IMG/VR virus record: IMGVR_UViG_3300013006_000092 | Coordinates: 1 to 31,378 of that record | Length of the DNA stretch: 31,378 nt | Source of the DNA: a virus | Direction: 5' to 3' (one strand) | In this document: piece after piece, positions 6,816 through 13,175 of the stretch | How positions within the stretch are numbered: position 1 is the stretch's first letter | Layout: each line of letters begins with the position of its first letter | Notes under the pieces: generated by a model | What the model was told of the DNA's origin: nothing | Databases searched by the model: none | The model's input: only the letters and a program-made list of their open reading frames with translations | Translations under genes and position numbers: made by a program

Positions 6816-9740
6816 ATGGCAAGCACATACTCAACACTTAAATTAGAGTTAATAGCCGTAGGCGAAACCGGCAGCACTGGAAACTGGGGCACCACCACAA
6901 ACAATAATTTGGGGGACACAACCAGCACTACGCGTGGTATTGAGCAAGCCATTGGTGGCTTTTCCGCCGTAACGTTAACGACCACGTCAACTACTCTTGC
7001 CTATACAAACACCACGGCCAACCAAGATTTTAGGTCGTTATTTCTTAGTTTTTCTGGTTCACCCGGTGCGGCGTCTACAGTAATTATTCCGTCCACTTCA
7101 ATCCAAAAACTGTACATTATTAAAAATAGTATTAGTGGTGGATATTCTTTAACTGTTAAGTATGCGGCGTCAACTGGTACTGTGGTGCCAAACGGTAGCA
7201 CCGCTATCCTATATGCTAACGGCACAGACGTTATTCCGGGGCAAGACTATATTCCTGCGCTTACTTTAGGCTCTGCGCTTCCAGTAACATCTGGCGGCAC
7301 TGGGGTAACAACCAGCACTGGTACGGGTAGTGTTGTTTTATCTGCGGCTCCCACGCTTACGTCGCCATCTTTGTCGGCAGAAACATTTAGCACTTCTGCA
7401 TCTGTAACTGCTGGCACTAACGCCCAAGGCCAAGGTGCTTTGACAAGTGACTATAACGTCATCACAACCGCCGCCGCAAACCCGTCTGGTGTAACTCTAC
7501 CTGCTGCAACTACTGGTCGTCGTGTAGTTGTGGTTAATAAGGGCGCAAACCCAATCAATGTATACCCAGCCACTAGCGCGTATATCGACGGTAATGCGAT
7601 TAATACCTCGATTCAAATTATTGCAAACGGGGTAATGATTTTTAATGCCTCCAGCGCAACGCAGTGGTATTCGTCATATAACTTAATGACACCATCTTTT
7701 GTCGGCGCGGTTAATTCTTTTAGTGCTGGTTCAACCGGGCTTACCCCAAGTACTGCAACCACTGGTGCAGTCACCCTTTCCGGTACTTTAGCTACTAGCA
7801 ACGGTGGTACGGGTTTATCCGGGGCCACCCCTTTTACTGCTAATGGTGCGGTATACGCATCTTCTACATCGGCGCTAACGACTGGTACGCTGCCTGTTGC
7901 TTCTGGCGGTACTGGCATCACTTCTTTTGGCACTGGGGTTGCTACGTTCCTTGGGACTCCTTCTAGCGCAAACCTTGCCGCCGCCGTTACTGACGAGACT
8001 GGTACCGGTTCTTTGGTGTTTGCTACATCTCCTTCTTTAACCACGCCGTCTCTGTCTGGCGAAACTTTTAGTACTGCCGCAACTGTAACCGCCGGTACAA
8101 ACGCCCAAGGCCAAGGCGCTGTAACTAATGACTACAACGTCATCACAACTGCTGCTTCAAATCCATCTGGTGTAACGCTGCCAACAGCCACCACTGGCCG
8201 TCGAATTGTTATTGTCAATAAAGGCGCTAACGCAGTTAACGTATATCCGGCATCGAGCGGGTTTATTGACGCACTTGCTATTAATACCTCGATTCAAATT
8301 GCTGTTAACGGGGTTATGATTTTTAATGCCTCCAGCGCAACGCAGTGGTACTCATCTTATAACTTGTACACCAGCGCTACCGCCGCAGCGGGCGTTACAT
8401 CATTTAGTGCGGGTACCACCGGATTTTCCCCAAGTAGTGCAACCACTGGCGCTATTACCCTTTCCGGTACTTTAAACGTAGCCAATGGCGGCACTGGGGT
8501 AACAACTAGTACAGGTTCTGGTAGCGTAGTTTTATCTAGTAGTCCGACTCTTGTAACACCCGCTTTAGGCACGCCATCGTCTGGAACACTAACTTCTTGT
8601 ACTGGCCTGCCAGTATCTACTGGCATTTCTGGTCTTGGTACTGGGATTGCAACGTTCTTGACCACTCCATCAAGCGCAAACTTAGCTACCGCCGTAACTG
8701 ACGAGACGGGTTCGGGAGCATTGGTGTTTGCGACCAGCCCGACTCTTGTAACACCCGCTTTAGGCACCCCGTCGTCTGGAACGCTAACTAATGCTACCGG
8801 GCTTCCCATTTCTACTGGCGTGTCTGGTCTTGGTACTGGGGTTGCTACATTCTTGGCCACCCCATCAAGTGCAAACTTAGCTGCTGCAGTAACTGATGAA
8901 ACGGGTTCGGGAGCATTGGTATTTGCGACCAGCCCAACCCTTGTAACGCCCGCACTTGGCACACCATCCTCTGGAACTCTGACTAGCTGTACCGGTTTGC
9001 CGCTTTCTACTGGCGTAACGGGCACGTTGCCCGTGGCCAATGGTGGTACTGGCCAGACTACTTATACTGATGGCCAACTTTTGATTGGTAACAGCACTGG
9101 TAACACCCTTGCCAAAGCAACGCTTACCGCTGGCACCGGTATTTCTGTTACTAACGGCGCAGGTAGCGTCACAATTGCTGCTACTTCAACCGCACCGCTT
9201 TCCAATATGCAACTCTTTACGGCACCCGGCACATGGACTTGTCCGCCGACTACTACTGCTGTCAAAGTTACATTGGTTGCGGGCGGTGGCGGGGGGGGTG
9301 GGGGCGTTGGCATTCCTCCGTCTGCTCCCGGCGGTTCTGGCGGCGGCGGGGGTGGAGCAACCGGATACTATCCAGTCAGTACACCACAAACTGTCACAGT
9401 AGGCACAGCAGGAACGGCTGGCCCGTCGGGAGGTAGCGGTGGTGCAGGTGGACCAAGTTCGTTTGGTTCACTTATTAGTGCAACAGGCGGAGGGGCTGGA
9501 TTGGGTGGAGGTTCTCCAGCACCAACAAGGCAAGGCGCTGGCGGCACAGGGTCTGGTGGCCAAGCTAATTTCACAGGCGGCACAAGCGGTAACAATTATG
9601 GGGGCGGCCCAGTAGTTCAAGATAGCGGCATAGTTTGTGGCCAAGGAGGTGGTTTTGGAACTGGCCCTACCAGTCCATATAGTCCGGGCTCTCCCGGAAA
9701 CGTTGGTTATAGAGGTTATGTGTTAGTGGAGTACAACTAA
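6816..9740 (+). CDS. Large tail fibre / adhesin with glycine-rich tip
   Basis: A 974-residue fibre. The N-terminus (residues 1-50, STLKLELIAVGETGSTGNWG then IEQAIGG) is a virion-anchor type sequence recurrent in phage fibres. The shaft contains two copies of a ~107-residue domain (TAGTNAQGQGA...NPSGVTLP...NGVMIFNASSATQWYSSYNL) and several 65-residue GTPSSGTL/TDETGSGALVFATSP units. From residue about 800 it carries FTAPGTWTCPP, then a glycine-rich region with polyglycine runs, ending GYRGYVLVEYN. This order, a beta strand pair, glycine-rich core and closing V-L-V-E-Y strand, is that of glycine-rich phage adhesin domains. A TTAAGGA ribosome site overlaps the previous stop. It is probably the main receptor-binding fibre. 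Confidence 0.8.
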   Translation: MASTYSTLKLELIAVGETGSTGNWGTTTNNNLGDTTSTTRGIEQAIGGFSAVTLTTTSTTLAYTNTTANQDFRSLFLSFSGSPGAASTVIIPSTSIQKLYIIKNSISGGYSLTVKYAASTGTVVPNGSTAILYANGTDVIPGQDYIPALTLGSALPVTSGGTGVTTSTGTGSVVLSAAPTLTSPSLSAETFSTSASVTAGTNAQGQGALTSDYNVITTAAANPSGVTLPAATTGRRVVVVNKGANPINVYPATSAYIDGNAINTSIQIIANGVMIFNASSATQWYSSYNLMTPSFVGAVNSFSAGSTGLTPSTATTGAVTLSGTLATSNGGTGLSGATPFTANGAVYASSTSALTTGTLPVASGGTGITSFGTGVATFLGTPSSANLAAAVTDETGTGSLVFATSPSLTTPSLSGETFSTAATVTAGTNAQGQGAVTNDYNVITTAASNPSGVTLPTATTGRRIVIVNKGANAVNVYPASSGFIDALAINTSIQIAVNGVMIFNASSATQWYSSYNLYTSATAAAGVTSFSAGTTGFSPSSATTGAITLSGTLNVANGGTGVTTSTGSGSVVLSSSPTLVTPALGTPSSGTLTSCTGLPVSTGISGLGTGIATFLTTPSSANLATAVTDETGSGALVFATSPTLVTPALGTPSSGTLTNATGLPISTGVSGLGTGVATFLATPSSANLAAAVTDETGSGALVFATSPTLVTPALGTPSSGTLTSCTGLPLSTGVTGTLPVANGGTGQTTYTDGQLLIGNSTGNTLAKATLTAGTGISVTNGAGSVTIAATSTAPLSNMQLFTAPGTWTCPPTTTAVKVTLVAGGGGGGGGVGIPPSAPGGSGGGGGGATGYYPVSTPQTVTVGTAGTAGPSGGSGGAGGPSSFGSLISATGGGAGLGGGSPAPTRQGAGGTGSGGQANFTGGTSGNNYGGGPVVQDSGIVCGQGGGFGTGPTSPYSPGSPGNVGYRGYVLVEYN
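7368..7688 (+). repeat. Fibre domain duplication, copy 1
   Basis: Encodes SLSAETFSTSASVTAGTNAQ through YNLM. The second copy lies exactly 681 bp (227 codons) downstream at 8049-8369 and shares long identical runs, for example the stretch around tttaatgcctccagcgcaac. The preserved offset and identity show an intragenic duplication within the 6816 fibre gene. Confidence 0.85.
8049..8369 (+). repeat. Fibre domain duplication, copy 2
   Basis: Second copy of the 7368-7688 segment, encoding SLSGETFSTAATVTAGTNAQ through YNLY. Substitutions are mostly conservative at protein level (VVVV to IVIV, for example), while the NGVMIFNASSATQWYSSYNL end is invariant, which indicates structural constraint on that segment. 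Confidence 0.85.
8542..9010 (+). repeat. 65-codon tandem repeats in fibre shaft (2.4 copies)
   Basis: Three starts of an about 195-bp unit, near 8545, 8740 and 8935, each encoding TLVTPALGTPSSGTLTxxTGLPxSTG, then SGLGTGxATFLxTPSSANLA and TDETGSGALVFATSP; the last copy is partial. A diverged relative of the same unit is in the neighbouring 5355 gene around 5967-6165, where a 25-base block (ggcacgccatcgtctggaac...) is identical to that at about 8569. Confidence 0.85.
9291..9304 (+). repeat. Guanine homopolymer tracts in adhesin tip
   Basis: Eight G (9291-9298), a T, then five G (9300-9304), encoding polyglycine in the tip domain of the 6816 fibre. Such tracts are prone to replication slippage, which here would shift the reading frame of the last ~150 codons. 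Confidence 0.85.
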
Positions 9741-9741
9741 A

Positions 9742-9957
9742 ATGAAAGCCCTTATTTCTCCAAATGAAAAAGTTTATTTACCCGACGGCACTACTGGTGA
9801 ACGAGTTGCTTGGGTATGTGCAGAAGAATATTCTAGTGCGCCTCCATTATTTTGGGTGGATTGTGCAGATGATGTAGTACCGGACATTTGGTATTACGAC
9901 CCACAAGACCAACAAATCAAGCTACGTCCGGATATCACTGATGAACCGCAACCTTGA
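9742..9957 (+). CDS. Small fibre-associated protein (71 aa)
   Basis: A 71-residue acidic, Trp-rich protein (MKALISPNEKVYL, GERVAWVCAEEYSSAPPLFW, DDVVPDIWYYDPQDQQIK). Proteins of this pattern, with a start like MKALISPxE and a PLFWVDC-DDVV-xxWYYDP core, commonly sit directly downstream of phage fibre genes. A chaperone or capping role for the fibre is plausible but unproven. GGAG at 9728-9731 lies ten bases before the ATG, inside the end of the fibre gene. Its 3' end overlaps the next gene by 17 bp, indicating translational coupling to the oxygenase cassette. Confidence 0.65.
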   Translation: MKALISPNEKVYLPDGTTGERVAWVCAEEYSSAPPLFWVDCADDVVPDIWYYDPQDQQIKLRPDITDEPQP

Positions 9958-10579
9958 AATAAATTTTCTCGATTATCTTCAAACTGAAGAAAAGCACGGC
10001 CAAACAATTTGGCCATTTCACCTAGATAAAATTGAACCGTGGGCGTATTCAAATGCGGCTTTTACACCAGCTCAATGTAAGACCATCATTGAGATTGGTA
10101 AGAATCAAACGCTTGATACCGCAATTACTGGCGGAGGGAACAATCCAGCTAAAGACGATAAAATTCGTAAAAGCCGTACGTCGTGGATTTCCCCTGCTGG
10201 CGGTAATGAATGGATTTTTCAACGCATGACAGATGTGGTCATGCACTTAAACAAGCAATTTTTTAATTTTGAACTTTGGGGATTTGGTGAGGGTTTTCAG
10301 TTTACGGAATACCAATCACCCGGAGGGCATTACAAGCCGCACATTGACTGTATGTATAATGGGCGCATACGCAAATTATCGGTGGTTTGCCAGTTGACTG
10401 ACCCTGCTGAATATGAGGGTGGTGAGTTAATAGTAAACAATGGTGACGAAATAATTTTGCCAAAAGACCAAGGCACGGTACTTGTTTTTCCGTCTTATTC
10501 ACTGCACGGAGTTAAACCTGTAACCAGTGGCGCTCGTTATAGCCTTGTTGCTTGGCTTACCGGCCCAGCCTTCAAATAG
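9941..10579 (+). CDS. 2-oxoglutarate/Fe(II)-dependent oxygenase (prolyl-4-hydroxylase type)
   Basis: A 212-residue member of the 2OG-Fe(II) dioxygenase superfamily, which uses iron, oxygen and 2-oxoglutarate to hydroxylate a substrate. The iron-binding facial triad is visible as H134-x-D136 (GGHYKPHIDCM) and H189 (FPSYSLHGVKPV). The 2-oxoglutarate-binding basic residue is R199 (SGARYSLVAW), ten residues after the second His as in the P4Hc/PiuC group. The EYEGGELIVN segment before the second His is also typical. It is probably a complete, active enzyme of usual length for the family. The start overlaps the upstream fibre-associated gene by 17 bp. The substrate is unknown; position suggests a virion fibre, host surface or nucleotide target. 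Confidence 0.85.
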   Translation: MNRNLEINFLDYLQTEEKHGQTIWPFHLDKIEPWAYSNAAFTPAQCKTIIEIGKNQTLDTAITGGGNNPAKDDKIRKSRTSWISPAGGNEWIFQRMTDVVMHLNKQFFNFELWGFGEGFQFTEYQSPGGHYKPHIDCMYNGRIRKLSVVCQLTDPAEYEGGELIVNNGDEIILPKDQGTVLVFPSYSLHGVKPVTSGARYSLVAWLTGPAFK

Positions 10580-10588
10580 GAAAAGATA

Positions 10589-11185
10589 ATGCTTGCTGAA
10601 ATGACAGTTGGACAAAAAATCAACTTATCAGAAACTGCATTTATTGAGCGCCGTGAAGATGGGTACTGGAACGAAAAGAACTTGAAGGTTGTGCAGACTC
10701 CCGGTGCTATAGAAGCCTCCGTAGAACGCGGCCTGTTTCACCCTAAGGCGCATCAAGAGATTTTGAAGTTTGTGCAGTCTGAAGCGTTCTTGGTTGAACA
10801 AGACCCCACTGAGTTTCGCCGTCGCGGTGCGCATAATGTGCCGTTCTTTGTTCATATTCACCAACAACTCAAAGATGCTGCGTCGGAGATTTTTGGTGAG
10901 CCGGTCAAACCGTCATATGTTTACTTGAGTTTGTATAACGAGAATGGCGTGTGTCCGTTTCATACAGACCGTCCGCAGTGCAAGTACACCATCGACTACT
11001 GCATTGACCAAGACGTGGAGTGGCCGATATGGGTGGATGACAAGCCGTACATCCTGCAACCTAATGATGCGCTGTGCTACTCAGGAACTGATAGCCCACA
11101 CTGGCGTGAAAAAATAAAGGGTAAGTATTGCTGGCTGGCGTTTTTTCATTTTGTGCCAGAAGCGTTTGTTGGGCCTGTTAGCTGA
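10589..11185 (+). CDS. 2OG-Fe(II) oxygenase-like protein
   Basis: A 198-residue second putative 2OG-Fe(II) oxygenase, unrelated in detail to its neighbour. The C-terminal half carries H125-x-D127 (CPFHTDRPQCKYT) and a distal H171 in a TDSPHWRE context, preceded by an LQPNDALCYSG strand of the kind that leads into the second iron His in this fold. A basic residue for 2-oxoglutarate would be R173 or one of the lysines in KIKGKYCW. The N-terminal ~90 residues have no recognised motif. AGGAAAAG precedes the ATG, and the stop overlaps the methyltransferase start (TGATG). The assignment is weaker than for the upstream gene but the triad spacing is right. Confidence 0.7.
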   Translation: MLAEMTVGQKINLSETAFIERREDGYWNEKNLKVVQTPGAIEASVERGLFHPKAHQEILKFVQSEAFLVEQDPTEFRRRGAHNVPFFVHIHQQLKDAASEIFGEPVKPSYVYLSLYNENGVCPFHTDRPQCKYTIDYCIDQDVEWPIWVDDKPYILQPNDALCYSGTDSPHWREKIKGKYCWLAFFHFVPEAFVGPVS

Positions 11186-11763
11186 TGTACCAGTACACAC
11201 AAGACTGGTTTAGTGAAAACATACCGGCATGGGAAAAGCTCATGCCAAACAAAGTTGTAGCGGCGTTAGAAGTCGGTTCACACGAGGGTCGCTCAGCGGT
11301 TTGGATATTGCAAAATTTGCTTATTCAAGAAGGTACTCTGGTTTGCATAGATACGTGGGGGAATGAGCCTTATCTTGGCAACAATATGGATGGCGTCTAT
11401 GAGCGGTTTCAGCATAACGTATCAATGGCCGCAGTCCCCACGCAGACTATAGTAGAAATACGCAAAGACTCAGTTAGAGGTATGGCTGAATTAATGAACC
11501 AAGGGCATTTTAATGCTTTTGACTTCATCTATATAGATGCCTGTCATCGTGCCGTGAGTACTCTGACAGATGCGTGCATGGCATTTCAACTGCTGGCTAA
11601 AGATGGCGTCATGGTGTTTGATGACTATCTGCTTGGGGCGGTAGAAAACACCCACGTAGATAAGAAATTAGCCATTGATTCATTTGTTAACACCGTCCGT
11701 GATTTTGCTGTTGTGGTTATGAACAACCGGCAAGTTGCGGTCAAAAAGACACGGCACATATAG
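11185..11763 (+). CDS. Class I SAM-dependent methyltransferase (Methyltransf_24-like)
   Basis: A 192-residue Rossmann-fold methyltransferase. Motif I is A-L-E-V-G-S-H-E-G-R-S (residues 27-37), and the acidic residue ending strand 2 is D56 in LVCIDTWGN. The DFIYIDACH segment (D113-H121) matches the D-x-x-H signature of the Methyltransf_24 group. The following AFQLLAKDGVMVFDDYLLG is the usual strand 4-5 region. Many members of this group act on small molecules or sugars rather than DNA, and no DNA-methylase NPPY/DPPY motif is present. One-base overlaps on both sides (TGATG, TAGTG) tie it to the flanking oxygenases. The substrate is unknown. Confidence 0.8.
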   Translation: MYQYTQDWFSENIPAWEKLMPNKVVAALEVGSHEGRSAVWILQNLLIQEGTLVCIDTWGNEPYLGNNMDGVYERFQHNVSMAAVPTQTIVEIRKDSVRGMAELMNQGHFNAFDFIYIDACHRAVSTLTDACMAFQLLAKDGVMVFDDYLLGAVENTHVDKKLAIDSFVNTVRDFAVVVMNNRQVAVKKTRHI

Positions 11764-12389
11764 TGATAGAGCAATTACATGAGCTGGTATATCGTTACAG
11801 AAACGGCGCTTTAAGTGACCATATAACTCTGTTGGAAAAAACACAACAAGGGCTTGAATCTGGTTGGAATGACCAAACGAACGGAAAAGGTTGGAACTAC
11901 AAACTGGAAAACAGCTCAGCCGGTACGCAACTGTATGACGCATGCCTTGGAGTGGCCCGGCAGTTGTTCAAAAAGTTTGATATAGCGTCTAGCAATAGTA
12001 CTGAATTGTGGGCGTATGTTACTCATGGTGGTAGGCCCGTTCAAGGCCCAGTTCATAACCACTTAAGGACAGCTACTATCAACATGGTTTATTACTTGAA
12101 AGTGCCAAAAGAACCATTCCCGATGGGGCGGTTGTTGTTATTCAAAGAACCAGATGTAATTGCGGTAACGCCAAATGAAAGTGATTTATTGATATTTCCG
12201 GGGTCTATGCCACACATGCCTATAAGCAACGTAAGCCAAGACTTTAGGGTAGCGTTGAACTTAGAAATACGATGCGTTCAGCCAGAGGAATACGTTTTTT
12301 CATCTATAGATTTTGTGGGAAAATGGGTTGATGGTACAATAAAAACCACAATAAAACATGAGGCACGCTTCTGTAATGTAGGAGTTTAG
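11763..12389 (+). CDS. Putative 2OG-Fe(II) oxygenase-like protein (third of cassette)
   Basis: A 208-residue protein starting with GTG at 11763, which overlaps the methyltransferase stop (TAGTG). It resembles the 2OG-Fe(II) family in which the first iron ligand pair is not HxD. H98-N-H100 is followed by TINMVYYLKVPKEPFPMGRLL, the usual SGVYYL-like strand, and then DLLIFPGSMPH151, an LxxFPSxxxH-type signature. R162 lies 11 residues later in FRVALNLEI. The absence of a canonical Asp/Glu between the first and second His leaves iron binding and activity uncertain, so it could be a degenerate or altered-ligand oxygenase. Its position in the same translationally coupled block supports a joint modification role. 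Confidence 0.65.
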   Translation: MIEQLHELVYRYRNGALSDHITLLEKTQQGLESGWNDQTNGKGWNYKLENSSAGTQLYDACLGVARQLFKKFDIASSNSTELWAYVTHGGRPVQGPVHNHLRTATINMVYYLKVPKEPFPMGRLLLFKEPDVIAVTPNESDLLIFPGSMPHMPISNVSQDFRVALNLEIRCVQPEEYVFSSIDFVGKWVDGTIKTTIKHEARFCNVGV

Positions 12390-12390
12390 T

Positions 12391-12759
12391 ATGGACCCAG
12401 TAACTATTCTTGCTGCACTTGGCCCGCTTGCTGTAGACCTTGGTAAGTCGCTTATTAGTAAGTTCATTGCGCCAGACCAGTTTAAACCCGCAACAATTGA
12501 GCAGTACGCCAAGATGAAGGAAATCGACCTTGAGATGTTTAAGGCGATGAATGACGCTGGCGGTGCTAATGCTTCCTATCCGTGGGTTGAGGCAGTTGTT
12601 CGATTGATGCGCCCTACTGTAGCAATTCTTGTGCTTGGCACTTGGGCGTACATGACCATGTCTAATATTTCTAACCCCGCCGTTGATAACTTCGCCGCTG
12701 CCATCGGGTTCTACCTGTTTGGTGACCGTACGTTGTTCTACTCGCGGAAAGCTAAATGA
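12391..12759 (+). CDS. Holin (3-TM-type phage holin)
   Basis: A 122-residue small membrane protein with a hydrophobic N-terminus (PVTILAALGPLAVDLGKSLI), a central acidic/charged helix (KMKEIDLEMFKAMNDAGG), and a second hydrophobic stretch RPTVAILVLGTWAYMTMSN. A third, weaker hydrophobic segment, FAAAIGFYLFGDRTLF, precedes a basic tail. This matches holins that pore the inner membrane to release endolysin. The order holin then endolysin, with an ATGA overlap between their ends (12756-12759), supports the call. AGGAG (12380-12384) is six bases before the start. The number of true membrane passes and the topology cannot be proven here. Confidence 0.75.
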   Translation: MDPVTILAALGPLAVDLGKSLISKFIAPDQFKPATIEQYAKMKEIDLEMFKAMNDAGGANASYPWVEAVVRLMRPTVAILVLGTWAYMTMSNISNPAVDNFAAAIGFYLFGDRTLFYSRKAK

Positions 12760-13175
12760 TTGCATCCAGAAACATTGATGACCTGCTGCCTGTAGTTAAA
12801 GAAAAGGTTAAAAAGTTTGTTGCGCTTTGTAAGGGTGACGGCATCGAACTGCTCATCACATCTACTTACCGCGACATTGAAAGCCAAAACGCACTGTACG
12901 CTCAGGGCCGCACCGAGCCGGGCAAGATTGTTACCAACGCCAAAGGTGGTCAATCTTTTCATAACTACCGATGTGCTGTAGATGTAGTACCGCTGGTAAA
13001 TGGTAAACCTGATTGGGACGGCACACATCCTGTCTGGGTAAAAATTGGTAACTATGGCAAGTTAGCTGGGTTAGAATGGGCTGGGGAGTGGACCCGGTTT
13101 AAAGAATTAGCCCACTTCCAATACACTGGTGGGTTGACGTTGGCTGACCTGCGTGCCGGTAAAGAGGTTAAATAA
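12756..13175 (+). CDS. Endolysin, M15-family peptidase (L-Ala-D-Glu type)
   Basis: A 139-residue peptidase predicted to cut peptidoglycan cross-links. The zinc site is H69 and D76 in QSFHNYRCAVDVV (SxHxxxxAxD signature of M15/VanY-like enzymes) and H120 in ELAHFQY, with E117 as probable catalytic base. The upstream TSTYRDIESQNALYAQGR (residues 35-52) carries the Arg typical of the M15C group. Length is normal for a compact phage L-alanyl-D-glutamate or related endopeptidase. There is no signal peptide, consistent with release through the holin encoded just upstream. The exact bond cleaved is inferred from family only. The stop overlaps the following gene by one base. Confidence 0.85.
   Translation: MIASRNIDDLLPVVKEKVKKFVALCKGDGIELLITSTYRDIESQNALYAQGRTEPGKIVTNAKGGQSFHNYRCAVDVVPLVNGKPDWDGTHPVWVKIGNYGKLAGLEWAGEWTRFKELAHFQYTGGLTLADLRAGKEVK

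Noticed and set aside
8357-9040. 227-residue open frame on the minus strand (and similar ones at 5660-6262 and 7613-8044)
   Set aside because: All lie antisense to fibre repeats and consist of repeated VPxDGVPxA-like strings that are the reverse reading of GTPSSGTL units. They are shadows.
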